The notes: generated by a model from the letters alone, not told the origin. DNA of 60,436 nucleotides from JBBDSV01 sp040904785 (GCA_040904785.1 JBBDSV010000007.1:1-60436); one strand, 5' to 3'; positions 1 through 9,084 are shown, counted from the first letter of the stretch. A program made the numbers and translations.

Positions 1-1
1 C

Positions 2-901
2 ACCCAGCTCTACACCGCACCGACCGCGATCCGAGCATTCATGAAGTGGGGCGATGAGCACCCCGCAGCCCACGACCTGTCGAGTCTCCGCCTCCTCGGC
101 AGCGTCGGCGAGCCGATCAATCCCGAGGCCTGGATGTGGTACCACGCCCACATCGGCGGGCAGCGCTGCCCCATCGTCGATACCTGGTGGCAGACGGAGA
201 CCGGCGCAATCATGATCTCTCCGCTACCGGGGCTTACCACGACCAAGCCGGGATCGGCGACGTTCCCGCTGCCCGGTATCTCCGCCGACATCGTGGATGA
301 CCAGGGCGCACCGGTGGGGGTCCCGGGCGGGGGTTACCTCGTACTGGACAAGCCGTGGCCGTCGATGCTCCGCGGGATCTGGGGCGACGACGCGCGCTAT
401 CGAGAGACCTACTGGTCACGGTTCCCGGGCCGTTACTTTGCCGGCGACGGCGCCAAGCGCGACGCTGACGGCTACTACTGGTTGCTCGGCAGGATCGACG
501 ACGTCATGAATGTCTCGGGACACCGGATCTCGACGACGGAAGTGGAATCGGCCCTCGTCAGTCATCCTGCCGTCGCCGAAGCCGCCGTGATCGGTCGCGC
601 CGACGCGCAGACCGGGCAGGCGATCGCGGCATTCGTCACACCGCGCGGCGGCGTCGACGGAGACGAAGCGTTGGCGAAGGAACTGCGCGAGCACGTCGCG
701 ACGATGATCTCCCCGATTGCCAAGCCGGCCTCGGTGTTGTTCACCGCAGATCTGCCCAAGACCCGCTCCGGCAAGATCATGCGGCGACTGCTCAAGGACA
801 TCGCCGAGGACAATGAGCTCGGCGACACGACGACGCTGGCAGACGCCGGCGTCGTCGACTCCATCAAGTCGCGATACCTGCAGGCCCCCGACGCCGAGTG
901 A
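2..901 (+). CDS. acs: Acetyl-CoA synthetase, C-terminal part (5' end outside window)
   Basis: Makes acetyl-CoA from acetate, ATP and CoA in the cytoplasm. The frame is open from base 2, so this is the last 299 residues of a protein of usually about 650. Seen: the adenylate-forming motif WWQTETG, the hinge and C-terminal domain stretch GRIDDVMNVSGHR, and PKTRSGKIMRRLL, which holds the catalytic Lys that is the usual acetylation target in the family. The order and spacing are those of Acs rather than of other AMP-ligases. The next gene, a regulator, starts 36 bases downstream on the same strand and may be co-transcribed. Confidence 0.95.
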   Translation, partial: TQLYTAPTAIRAFMKWGDEHPAAHDLSSLRLLGSVGEPINPEAWMWYHAHIGGQRCPIVDTWWQTETGAIMISPLPGLTTTKPGSATFPLPGISADIVDDQGAPVGVPGGGYLVLDKPWPSMLRGIWGDDARYRETYWSRFPGRYFAGDGAKRDADGYYWLLGRIDDVMNVSGHRISTTEVESALVSHPAVAEAAVIGRADAQTGQAIAAFVTPRGGVDGDEALAKELREHVATMISPIAKPASVLFTADLPKTRSGKIMRRLLKDIAEDNELGDTTTLADAGVVDSIKSRYLQAPDAE

Positions 902-937
902 CCATGCGTCGGCGTCGCCCCACGCCCGGAGGCGCCC

Positions 938-3319
938 GTGCACGCTGACCTGCTCTACCGCGCACGCCTGCTCGGGGGCCTCATTCTGCCGCCTGTTCTG
1001 CTGTTCGAAGGAGGTGCCGGGACGGGCAAGACCGCGTTGCTGCGGCAGATCGCCCAGCAACGTGAGCTCCCGCTCCTCGTGGCCGACGTCAGTCGCGACA
1101 CCGACCTCGACGCGCTGACCTCGCGCCTGCACCGCGCGTGCGTCCGCGCGCAACGTGACGACCTCGCGCTGGCGCTGTGTGAGCGACCGGCATCAGCCGA
1201 TGCTCGGCTGTCCGCGTTGCGCACCGCCCTGCGGGACACCGACGACGGGGTGATCCTCGTTGTCGACGGCGCACACAATCTCGAAGATCCCGCGGTGGAG
1301 CGGCTTGCACGGTTCGCGGCGGAACTTCCCGGAGGTCACCATCTCGCCGTCCTCACGGATCGAATCAACGGGAGCTTGGCGCGGCTGCGACTTCTCACAC
1401 CGGCAATCGTGACCGCCGACCACCTGCGGTTCACTCGGGACGAGGTTGTCGCACTGCTCGACGCTCGGCGGGTCACGTTGCGTCCTCGACAGATCGATGA
1501 ACTGCGTCGCGTCACGGATGGCGTTCCACTCGCGGTCGACGTCGCGGTGCGCCATCTCGCAGCGACCGATCCGTCCATGCGTGAAGACGCCATGCAGTCG
1601 CTCGTCGACCGGGGTGACGTCGTCGCCGCGGTCATCGACACGCACCTCCCCCGCCGATGGGCCCGTCGACGTGCCGCGTTGCTGCGCCATGTCAGCAGAA
1701 TCAACACGCAGATGGCCGCAGCCGGCGGTCTCGATACGCAGCTTCTCGAGTCGTTCACGGCAGCCGGGCTGTTGCACGGTCGCGACGCCGGGAGGCGGAC
1801 GGTGTTCCATGTCCCGCGTGCCGTTGGCAGCAGGATGCCATCGCGCATTCCACCGCCGCGGATTCTGCGACGTGTGGCGACCGCCGGCCGAAGCACAGCC
1901 ATGCTCGGCGCCACAATCGACCTGCTCGTCGACCTCGGCGCAGACCGGCTTGCGGCACGAACGGTGCTCGCGTCCACGCCCGTGCAGCTGGCGGCGCTCG
2001 GGGCGCACGGGCTCGCCGACCGCCTCGCGCGCATCCGACCGCACGTGCGTGCCCGCCGTCCACTCCTCGACCTGCTGCTCGCGCGCGCGCAGAGGAACGC
2101 CGGCCGCTTCGCAACCGCGCTCGCCCACCTTGACGCCGCCGAGCCCGCAGCGCGGCGTGCGACCGATCGAGTCGCCATCCGGGTCGAACGGCTGGGACTC
2201 AGCGTCGCGATCGATGGACCCAACGAGGCGTCTGCCGACCTCGTTCGCCGGTTGTCAGCCCGATCCGGACGCCGTACACCGGATCTCGCGCCGCGCATCG
2301 CCGAACTCGCCGCGGTCCACGCGGTCTGGTCACGCGAGGACGATTGGCCGACCGTCGCCCGTGCGGCGTTCACGAGGGCCCAGGAGGGCTTCGTCGCGCT
2401 CGACGAGACAGCACGCGCCGGGCTCGTCGATTTGCAGTTGGCGGCAGAGGTGTCCCTGCCCTGCGGAGCGGCGGACGAAGCGATCATCGAACTTGACCGC
2501 GCCGTAGTGTGTGCACCATCGGCGGTCCAGCCGGTGGTCCTGGCATTGCGGGCTCGCGCGCGTGCACGGGCGGGACGCACGGTTCGAGCACGTGTCGACC
2601 TCGCCGAAGCAGAGCGAATCGCACGCATCCTTGGGGCACACGATGTGTTGCTCGACGTCGTGCGCACCGAGATCGCCGCGCGGCCGGCCCGGCGGCGTCC
2701 CGGTCGGACGACCGCCCGCACCGCAGCGCGCGTTGAGGTCGGCGTTCTGGGAGGACTCACGCTCATCGTCGATGGGAACGACATCGCCGTCGACGACCGC
2801 AACGCCCGGACGCTCGTCGAGGTCGTCGCGGTCCACGGTGGCCGAATGCATCGACGGGAACTCGGTCGTGCGCTCTGGGGCGAGGCCGTGCCGGACGACA
2901 GCGACCGATGGCTCGACGCGGCACGCTCGGCGCTACCGGACAATGTGATCGTCGTCGACGGTGACTTCGTGGGCTTCGTCGAGGGAACACAGCTGGATGT
3001 GTGGGAGTTCCTCGACCTCGCGCGTGAGGCCCTCGGCGCGCCGGCGCGTGACCACGTCGACGTCACACTCGCGGCGATCGCACTCGATCTCTACGACGAT
3101 CTCCTGCCCGGTCGAGATGACCCAAAGATCGACCGGGCGCGCCGGCGAATCCGTGAGCGTGCGCTAGCACTCGTCGACGCACTGCTCGATGCCCCGGACA
3201 CCGCCGAGGCGGACCGACGACGCTGGGCGGCGCTCGGACGCCGACTGGCCGAATCTGGCGAGCACCGGCAACACCAGGACAAGCTCGCGGGTGAGGATCA
3301 GGCAACGACCGCCCGCTGA
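938..3319 (+). CDS. STAND-type NTPase regulator with C-terminal SARP-like winged helix
   Basis: Likely a cytoplasmic transcription regulator of 793 residues. The N-terminus carries a Walker A loop GGAGTGKT (about residues 25-32) and a Walker B strand GVILVVDGAHN (about 104-114), as in MalT/AfsR-like STAND proteins. A long Arg/Ala-rich helical, probably TPR-like, middle follows. Near residue 598 starts a winged-helix domain (VGVLGGLTLIVDG, then ELGRALWGE) with a short BTAD-like tail, as in SARP/OmpR-type activators. A typical LuxR C-terminus is absent. The GTG start is chosen for GGAGG about six bases upstream; ATG 904 is in another frame. Position behind acs suggests, but does not show, control of acetate or central metabolism. 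Confidence 0.8.
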   Translation: MHADLLYRARLLGGLILPPVLLFEGGAGTGKTALLRQIAQQRELPLLVADVSRDTDLDALTSRLHRACVRAQRDDLALALCERPASADARLSALRTALRDTDDGVILVVDGAHNLEDPAVERLARFAAELPGGHHLAVLTDRINGSLARLRLLTPAIVTADHLRFTRDEVVALLDARRVTLRPRQIDELRRVTDGVPLAVDVAVRHLAATDPSMREDAMQSLVDRGDVVAAVIDTHLPRRWARRRAALLRHVSRINTQMAAAGGLDTQLLESFTAAGLLHGRDAGRRTVFHVPRAVGSRMPSRIPPPRILRRVATAGRSTAMLGATIDLLVDLGADRLAARTVLASTPVQLAALGAHGLADRLARIRPHVRARRPLLDLLLARAQRNAGRFATALAHLDAAEPAARRATDRVAIRVERLGLSVAIDGPNEASADLVRRLSARSGRRTPDLAPRIAELAAVHAVWSREDDWPTVARAAFTRAQEGFVALDETARAGLVDLQLAAEVSLPCGAADEAIIELDRAVVCAPSAVQPVVLALRARARARAGRTVRARVDLAEAERIARILGAHDVLLDVVRTEIAARPARRRPGRTTARTAARVEVGVLGGLTLIVDGNDIAVDDRNARTLVEVVAVHGGRMHRRELGRALWGEAVPDDSDRWLDAARSALPDNVIVVDGDFVGFVEGTQLDVWEFLDLAREALGAPARDHVDVTLAAIALDLYDDLLPGRDDPKIDRARRRIRERALALVDALLDAPDTAEADRRRWAALGRRLAESGEHRQHQDKLAGEDQATTAR

Positions 3320-3335
3320 CGCCGGCGCATCGCGC

Positions 3336-3366
3336 TTGGGAGCCCTGGCGAGATCGCCACTAGGCT
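3336..3366 (+). promoter_or_regulatory. Probable promoter of the Mrp operon
   Basis: TTGGGA at 3336-3341 and TAGGCT at 3361-3366 are spaced 19 bases apart, about 40 bases before the first antiporter ATG. The -10 form TAGGCT recurs before coaA and hemH. Confidence 0.45.
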
Positions 3367-3405
3367 GCCGCCACGTCGTCTGGGAATCGACCGCCCCGGA
3401 GGGAG

Positions 3406-4887
3406 ATGGACACCGCATCCACCCTGCCTGTCTTGGCGATCGTGATCCCCGTGGTGACGGCGATCTGCATCGTTCTCGCACGGCGCACACCCGTTCTTCG
3501 GGATGTGCTGTTGTTCGCGGGAGCCGCCGTCACCTTCGTCGTGATCGCCGGCATGGTTCCGGCCGTGCTCCGCGGGGAGGTTCCGACCTCGACGCTCGGC
3601 GCGCTCATTCCCGGGCTCGAAGTGCGCCTCCAGGCCGACGGCATGGGGATGGTGTTCGCACTGCTCGCATCATTCCTGTGGGTGCTCGCCTCGTCATACG
3701 CTGCGGGATATGTCCGTGGCGCCGACGAACGCCATCAGACACGGTTCGCGGTGTTCTACGCCCTCTGCCTCGCAACCACGTTCGGTGTAGCGTTCTCGGC
3801 CGACCTGTTCACGTTCTTCGTCTTCTACGAGTTGCTCACCGCCACCACCTACCCGCTGGTGACCCACAAGGGAACGGACGAGGCGATCCGTGCCGGCCGC
3901 AAGTACCTCGGGTTCCTACTCTCCGGCGGCGTCGCCGTCTTGCTCGGCCTCATCATCGTCGTGCAGCGCACGGGCGACGTTGCGTTCGCGCCGGGAGGCT
4001 TCATCGGGGATTCCCTCGGCCCGACATTGACCACCGTCGTCTTCCTGCTGTTCGCCGTCGGTTTCGGCACCAAGGCAGGTCTGATGCCGCTGCACGCATG
4101 GCTGCCGGCGGCGATGGTCGCCCCGACACCCGTGAGCGCCCTGCTGCACGCCGTCGCTGTCGTCAAGGCCGGTGTATTCGCGTTCGGTCGGCTGATCGGG
4201 TTCGTGTTCGGTCCCGACGTGTTGCGCGGCGAGTTCGTGGCGACGCTGCTTGCCGTGGTGGCGGGAACCACGATCGTTGTCGCGTCTGGCATCGCACTCC
4301 GCCAGGATCATCTCAAACGACGGCTGGCCTACTCGACGATCGCACACTTGGCGTACATCGTCCTCGCGTTCGCCTTGTTGTCGCCGTCCGGCTTCCAAGG
4401 CGCGCTGTTGCACATCGTCAACCATGGCGCCATCAAGATCACCTTGTTCTTCTGTGCTGGTGCGATCTACGTCCACACCAAGCGTGACCGTGTGAGCCAG
4501 CTCGACGGCATCGGCCGCAAGATGCCGGTGACCATGACCGCATTCGCGATCGCGTCGCTGGGTCTTGTAGGCCTGCCACCGATGGGCGGATTCGTCTCGA
4601 AATGGACGATGGTGCGCGGCGCCTACGAATCCGGTCACACGGTGCTTGCCGCACTCATGGTGCTGTCGGGCTTGCTGACCGCCGCCTACCTCTTCCCCAT
4701 CGTGCTCCGGGCCTTCTTCCGCCCGGCAGCGCAGCCGGGTGATCGGGAGCGCGACGACGCGTCACCGCTGATGGTTGCTCCGCTGGCAATCACCGCTGGT
4801 GTGGCGCTCCTGCTCGGACTCGGCGATTGGCTGTCGTTCGGTGCACTCACCGCCAACGTCGCTGCGACGGTCATGGGAGGACGGTGA
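3406..4887 (+). CDS. Mrp/Mbh-type antiporter NuoM/N-like subunit (first MnhD-like protein)
   Basis: Polytopic membrane protein of 493 residues, one of three proton/cation-channel-like subunits in this operon. Seen: many hydrophobic helices, the TM5 glutamate in FFVFYELLTATTYPL, the TM7 lysine in GFGTKAGLMPLHAWLP, and the TM8 lysine in AVVKAGVFAFGRL. These are the ion-path residues of the NuoL/M/N family. GGAGGGAG lies directly before the ATG. The stop overlaps the next ATG (ATGA). First gene of a ten-gene, tightly coupled operon. It could equally be named a hydrogenase-4 or Mbh-like antiporter subunit; no hydrogenase genes are nearby. Confidence 0.85.
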   Translation: MDTASTLPVLAIVIPVVTAICIVLARRTPVLRDVLLFAGAAVTFVVIAGMVPAVLRGEVPTSTLGALIPGLEVRLQADGMGMVFALLASFLWVLASSYAAGYVRGADERHQTRFAVFYALCLATTFGVAFSADLFTFFVFYELLTATTYPLVTHKGTDEAIRAGRKYLGFLLSGGVAVLLGLIIVVQRTGDVAFAPGGFIGDSLGPTLTTVVFLLFAVGFGTKAGLMPLHAWLPAAMVAPTPVSALLHAVAVVKAGVFAFGRLIGFVFGPDVLRGEFVATLLAVVAGTTIVVASGIALRQDHLKRRLAYSTIAHLAYIVLAFALLSPSGFQGALLHIVNHGAIKITLFFCAGAIYVHTKRDRVSQLDGIGRKMPVTMTAFAIASLGLVGLPPMGGFVSKWTMVRGAYESGHTVLAALMVLSGLLTAAYLFPIVLRAFFRPAAQPGDRERDDASPLMVAPLAITAGVALLLGLGDWLSFGALTANVAATVMGGR

Positions 4888-5120
4888 TGCGACGACTCGC
4901 GCTGCTGATCACCGTGCTGGCCTTCGCGGGCGCCGTCACCCGTGACGTGCTGACCGGCGAAGTGCACTACTTCCCCGGCTACGCCGCCACGATCGGCCTC
5001 TTCGGCTGCATCGCGATCATCGTCGTGTCGAAGTGGCTCGGCACGGTGCTGCTGCAGCGTCGAGAGGACTACTACCCGAACGACATCCCGGCCGACGACC
5101 AGGAGGACCTGCGTGGTTGA
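4887..5120 (+). CDS. Small two-helix membrane protein in the Mrp operon
   Basis: Seventy-seven residues, with two hydrophobic segments (about 4-17 and 29-50) and a charged, Asp/Glu-rich tail. The start is fixed by ATGA overlap with the upstream antiporter gene, and its end overlaps the next GTG by eight bases, so it is translated as part of the complex. I do not recognise a named Mrp subunit. Size and position suggest an accessory subunit between two large channel subunits. The sequence RREDYYPNDIPADDQ in the tail is distinctive for searches. Confidence 0.75.
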   Translation: MRRLALLITVLAFAGAVTRDVLTGEVHYFPGYAATIGLFGCIAIIVVSKWLGTVLLQRREDYYPNDIPADDQEDLRG

Positions 5121-6837
5121 CCTCCTGCTGCATCCGGCACTGCCGCTGCTTGTCGCCGCCGCTCTTGCCTGGTGGGCACCGGCACACATCCGCAGCGTGC
5201 TGCTCGTCGCCGGCCCGCTCGTTTCACTCGCACAGCTGAGTCGCCTGGCCTCCGGCACGGCGGTGCACGCGACGTTCTATGGCATGGACATCCAGCCGTT
5301 GCGCGCCGACGGGCTCGCGTTGGCGTTCGGCTGGATCTTTGCGATTGCCGCAATTATCGCCGGCATCTACGGGTGGTCGATCCTGCGGAGGCGCGAACCG
5401 TCGGCCGCCCTCGCATACGCGGGCGCCGCGCTGGGCGTGGTCTTCTCCGGGGACCTGCTCACACTCTTCGTGTTCTGGGAGATCAAGGCGGTCGCCTCGG
5501 CATTTGTGATCTTTGCGCGCAACGGCGGCAACGCGAATCGTGCCGGCATGCGCTATCTGTTCACACACCTCGTCGGCGGCAAGTTGCTGCTCGGCGGCGC
5601 CATCTGGCACGCGACAACGACCGGTTCGCTCACGTTCGACGCGTTCGCGATGTCGGGCGCAACCTCCCTCATCCTCGTCACCTTTCTCGTCGCGGCCGCC
5701 GTGCCCCCGCTGCATCCGTGGCTGCCCGACGCCTATCCCGAGGCCTCGGTCGTTGGAACCGTGTTCCTGTCGGCGTACACCACGAAGGCGGCCGTCTACG
5801 CGTTGGCGCGCGGCTTCGCCGGAACGGAAATACTCGTCTGGCTGGGCGTAGCGATGGCGCTGTACGGCGTCGTCTATGCCGTCCTTGAGAATGACGTTCG
5901 CCGACTGCTGAGCTACCACATCATCAGTCAGGTCGGCTACATGGTCGCGGCCATCGGCATCGGCACCGACATGGCGATCAACGGGGCAACAGCCCATGCG
6001 TTCGCCCACATCCTCTACAAGGGTCTGCTGCTCATGGGTGTCGGCGCGGTCATCCACGCCACCGGTAAATCCAAGATGACCGAGCTCGGCGGCATCTTCC
6101 GGCGCATGCGTGGCGTGTTCGCGCTCTACATGGTCGGGGCGGTGTCGATCTCGAGTGTCCCGCTGTTCAGTGGGTTCGTGTCGAAGGAACTCGCCGTCTA
6201 CGCAGCAGGGCTCGACGAGCGCACCCTGGTCGTCATCCTGCTCAAGATCGCCTCGGTCGGAACGTTTCTCCACACCGGACTCAAGTTGCCCTTCGGCACC
6301 TGGTTCGGCCACGACGGCGCGGGGCCGCGAACGAACGAAGGCACACCGCGCATCCACGTCGGCGCCGTGCCGGCGACGATGATCATCGCCATGGCCATCA
6401 GCGCGGCTCTCAGCTTCGCGATCGGGATGATGCCCGAATTGCTGTACAACGTGCTGCCGTATCCCGTCGACTACCACCCCTATGAGCTGACGAAAGTGCT
6501 CGAGAAGTCGCAGATCCTGCTGTTCACCGCACTGGGCTTCTGGCTGCTGCTCGACAAGCTGCACGCGGACGCGACCATCAGCCTCGACACCGACGTCGTG
6601 TACCGGCGATGGGCCACCCCCCTGCGCCTGCTGATCGTCGGCGGCGAACGGCCACGCGACGTCCGCCGACCGTTCGCCGTCATCGGTGGCCGGCTCGCCG
6701 CAGCGCGTACCGTCGTCGAGTCACGGCTGCCGGCCGCGCGCGGTTCCGAACCACCCGTCTATCCGCTGTGGACACTCGGGGCAACGTTCCTGGCTGTCGC
6801 ACTCGTCCTACTCGTGCTGACATTGAGGCTCTCATGA
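5113..6837 (+). CDS. Antiporter NuoL/MrpA-N-like subunit (second MnhD-like protein)
   Basis: Largest channel-like subunit, 574 residues with many membrane helices. The TM5 glutamate is present (LFVFWEIKAVAS) and a TM8 lysine is seen in SAYTTKAAVYALARG, but the TM7 lysine of canonical NuoL/M/N proteins is replaced in FLVAAAVPPLHPWLPDAYP. Together with the 193-residue protein at 8069 it probably replaces a full-length MrpA, which is split here. The GTG start overlaps the preceding gene by eight bases, and the stop overlaps the mnhE ATG. The C-terminal ~100 residues are Arg-rich and end with one more hydrophobic helix. Confidence 0.85.
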   Translation: MVDLLLHPALPLLVAAALAWWAPAHIRSVLLVAGPLVSLAQLSRLASGTAVHATFYGMDIQPLRADGLALAFGWIFAIAAIIAGIYGWSILRRREPSAALAYAGAALGVVFSGDLLTLFVFWEIKAVASAFVIFARNGGNANRAGMRYLFTHLVGGKLLLGGAIWHATTTGSLTFDAFAMSGATSLILVTFLVAAAVPPLHPWLPDAYPEASVVGTVFLSAYTTKAAVYALARGFAGTEILVWLGVAMALYGVVYAVLENDVRRLLSYHIISQVGYMVAAIGIGTDMAINGATAHAFAHILYKGLLLMGVGAVIHATGKSKMTELGGIFRRMRGVFALYMVGAVSISSVPLFSGFVSKELAVYAAGLDERTLVVILLKIASVGTFLHTGLKLPFGTWFGHDGAGPRTNEGTPRIHVGAVPATMIIAMAISAALSFAIGMMPELLYNVLPYPVDYHPYELTKVLEKSQILLFTALGFWLLLDKLHADATISLDTDVVYRRWATPLRLLIVGGERPRDVRRPFAVIGGRLAAARTVVESRLPAARGSEPPVYPLWTLGATFLAVALVLLVLTLRLS

Positions 6838-7423
6838 GGCGCATGCGGATCGCGATCCTCTTCACCATCATGTTCGGCTTCTGGATCGTGCTGTCCGAAA
6901 AGTTCACACCGTTGGCGCTCACGCTCGGCGTCTTGTCCGCAGCAGCGAGCACCTGGCTCGGCGCGCGACTCGCCGAAGCCGTCATCGGCGACGCCGCCCA
7001 CCACACCCGCGTCAACGTGTTCTGGCTGGTCATCTACGTCGTGTGGCTGCTCGGCCGCATGACCAGCGGCGCCATCCAGGTCGCGNNNNNNNNNNGCTCG
7101 ATCCGCGCAGCACCCCGCGCCCGGGCGTCATGACGTTCACCACACAGTTGCGCAGCCCGGCGGCACGCACACTGCTGGCAAACTCCATCACGCTGGTCCC
7201 CGGAACGATCACGCTCGAGGTGGACGGCGACGAACTCACGGTGCATTCATTCACGCCGTCGTCGGTCGACGACCTCGTGGACGCACAGATGCAGAACCGC
7301 ATCGCTGCCGTGTTCCGTGAGCCCGATCAGCCACGCCCGCGGCTCGACTGGGAGTTCGGCGAGGCACCCAGCGACCGCGACCCGGAATCGTTCGAGGGCT
7401 TTGACACCGAGGCACGCCCATGA
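6834..7423 (+). CDS. mnhE: Na+/H+ antiporter subunit E (MnhE), interrupted by an assembly gap
   Basis: Small membrane subunit of the Mrp complex. The N-terminal half (MFGFWIVLSEKFTPLALTLG and the helix VFWLVIYVVWLLGRM) and the C-terminal half (LLANSITLVPGTITLEVDGD, the MnhE signature) lie in different frames on either side of the ten-N gap at 7086-7095. The frames join only if the true gap is 2 modulo 3 bases, for example 8 or 11. The gene is therefore probably intact and the gap length nominal. Start by ATGA overlap with the upstream gene, end by ATGA overlap with mnhF. Confidence 0.85.
7086..7095. other. Assembly gap of ten N inside mnhE
   Basis: Ten unknown bases. Reading frames on both sides show that the real distance is not ten bases. 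Confidence 0.95.
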
Positions 7424-7698
7424 CGACATTCCTGACTGTCGCCGTCGTTGTGATCGTCGCACTGATCGCGGTCGGGCTGCACCGCGTCTGGAGGGGCCCG
7501 ACGATCTTCGATCGCCTCGTGGCCATCGCCCTGGTGTCCGTCAACTCCGTGGCCGTACTCGTGATCTTCGGCTTCCTTTTCGGTCGCGCGACGTTCTTCC
7601 TCGACATCGCGCTGGTGTACGCACTGCTGACGTTCCTGCTGCCGATCGCGCTCGGCCGGTACTTCGAGTTCCGCGAGAACGAGGAGGATGCCGAATGA
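7420..7698 (+). CDS. mnhF: Na+/H+ antiporter subunit F (MnhF)
   Basis: Ninety-two residues with three membrane helices. RVWRGPTIFDRLVAI and FLDIALVYALLTFL are the conserved MrpF stretches. Part of the small-subunit block E-F-G of the Mrp antiporter, which exchanges Na+ (or another monovalent cation) for protons across the cytoplasmic membrane. Coupled by ATGA overlaps to mnhE before it and mnhG after it. Confidence 0.92.
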   Translation: MTTFLTVAVVVIVALIAVGLHRVWRGPTIFDRLVAIALVSVNSVAVLVIFGFLFGRATFFLDIALVYALLTFLLPIALGRYFEFRENEEDAE

Positions 7699-8072
7699 GC
7701 ATCCTCACCTACGTGCTCATCTCCGCGGGCATCGCCTTCATGGTCGTCAGTGCGATCGGCCTCGTGAATCTGCCGGGCCTCTACACCCGCGCACACGCGG
7801 TGGCGAAGTCCGAGACATTCGCGTTGATGCTCGTACTCGCCGGACTGTTCTTCCATCCCGCGATTGACCTCTCCAGTGCGGTGAGACTCGCACTGGTCCT
7901 GCTGTTCTCTATGGCCGCCAACCCGACCGCGGTGCACGCACTCCTGCGCGCGGCACGCCGGGCCGGGGTGCAGCCGTGGAAGCTCAGTGAGGAGACGACG
8001 ACCGCCACGCTTTCCGAAGGTGACGAACCGGACGGCGAGACCGACGGCGGAGACGGGCAGGAACCACGATGA
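7695..8072 (+). CDS. mnhG: Na+/H+ antiporter subunit G (MnhG)
   Basis: One hundred and twenty-five residues. The core with three helices carries the MrpG motif VNLPGLYTRAHAVAKSETF, followed by a hydrophilic, Glu/Asp/Gly-rich tail longer than usual. The ATG is chosen because it overlaps the mnhF stop (ATGA); the open frame upstream of it is only the antisense continuation. The last codon region overlaps the next ATG. Confidence 0.92.
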   Translation: MSILTYVLISAGIAFMVVSAIGLVNLPGLYTRAHAVAKSETFALMLVLAGLFFHPAIDLSSAVRLALVLLFSMAANPTAVHALLRAARRAGVQPWKLSEETTTATLSEGDEPDGETDGGDGQEPR

Positions 8073-8650
8073 TCGTCATCGTCGACATCATGATCCTGAC
8101 GGTCATGCTGATCACTGCCGTGCTCGCGCTTCGGGTGCGCGACCTGCTGACGGCAGTTGCGCTGCTCAGCGCCTACAGCCTGTTCAGCTCGCTGCTCTTC
8201 GCCGGACTGCTTGCCCTCGATGTGGCGCTGGTCGAGGCCGCGCTGGGGGCGGCCCTGACCGGCGTGCTGCTCATCGTGGCGATCATGCACACGACGCGGC
8301 ACTCCCCTGCGACCGAGGATTCGCACAAGCAGTGGCTCATGGGGGTGCTCATCGTCGGATTCCTCGGGCTGATGCTCTACTCGAGCTCGGGCCTTCCCGA
8401 CCGTGGCGACCCGCAGGCACCGAATCGCACCGGGGCAGCATCGGTGTATCTCACACGTTCGCTCGAGGACACAGCGACACCCAACGTGGTGACTGCGGTT
8501 CTGGCCGACTACCGGTCACTCGACACCCTCGGTGAGACGCTGGTGATCGTGACCGCAGCGCTCGGCGTGACGCTTGTCCTGATGCGGCGCGACGAACCCG
8601 ATGACCTGCCGCCACCACGACTCGGACGCGACGGAGGTGACGACACATGA
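8069..8650 (+). CDS. MrpA C-terminal-like subunit (DUF4040 plus MbhE-like region)
   Basis: One hundred and ninety-three residues with about five or six helices. Residues 1-75 resemble the DUF4040/MbhD part of MrpA (LTAVALLSAYSLFSSLLFA, EAALGAALTGVLLIVAIM). The rest resembles MbhE, ending in a helix after YRSLDTLGETLVIVTAALGV. In Bacillus-type Mrp these regions are fused behind the NuoL-like MrpA domain; here they stand alone, as in archaeal Mbh/Mrp clusters. ATGA overlaps on both sides. Confidence 0.85.
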   Translation: MIVIVDIMILTVMLITAVLALRVRDLLTAVALLSAYSLFSSLLFAGLLALDVALVEAALGAALTGVLLIVAIMHTTRHSPATEDSHKQWLMGVLIVGFLGLMLYSSSGLPDRGDPQAPNRTGAASVYLTRSLEDTATPNVVTAVLADYRSLDTLGETLVIVTAALGVTLVLMRRDEPDDLPPPRLGRDGGDDT

Positions 8651-9084
8651 CGGGCTCGTATCCCTCGATCGTCGTGCGCGTCGTTTGCGCACTGTTGAGC
8701 CCGTTCGTGCTGCTCTATGGGCTCTACATCATCGTGCACGGCCACTACGGACCCGGCGGCGGGTTCGCCGGCGGCGTGTTCGTCGCTTCGGCCGCAATCC
8801 TGCCTCGCCTGACGCTGCCCGACCGCGTGTCCTACGACCTCATCCCTCCGGTCGCGGGACCGATCGCGGCCGGCGTCGGCCTGCTGATCTACCTGCTGGC
8901 GGCCGTCGTCCCACTGCTGAGCGGTGCCGCCCTTCTCGACTACCACGCCTTCGCGATCCCCGGCATGGATCTGGCGCACGTCCGCTACTACGCGATTCTG
9001 GCCGTCGAGATCGGCGTCGGCATCGCCGTCGCGGGCGCGATCCTGATGATCTTCGACGTCCTGACGGAGCGGAGCGGCACATGA
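8647..9084 (+). CDS. mnhB: Na+/H+ antiporter subunit B (MnhB)
   Basis: One hundred and forty-five residues, four hydrophobic helices. The MrpB hallmark GHYGPGGGFAGGVFVA is present near residue 35. Works as a membrane subunit of the Mrp antiporter. Translationally coupled to the upstream MrpA-C-like gene and to mnhC by ATGA overlaps. Confidence 0.92.
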   Translation: MTGSYPSIVVRVVCALLSPFVLLYGLYIIVHGHYGPGGGFAGGVFVASAAILPRLTLPDRVSYDLIPPVAGPIAAGVGLLIYLLAAVVPLLSGAALLDYHAFAIPGMDLAHVRYYAILAVEIGVGIAVAGAILMIFDVLTERSGT

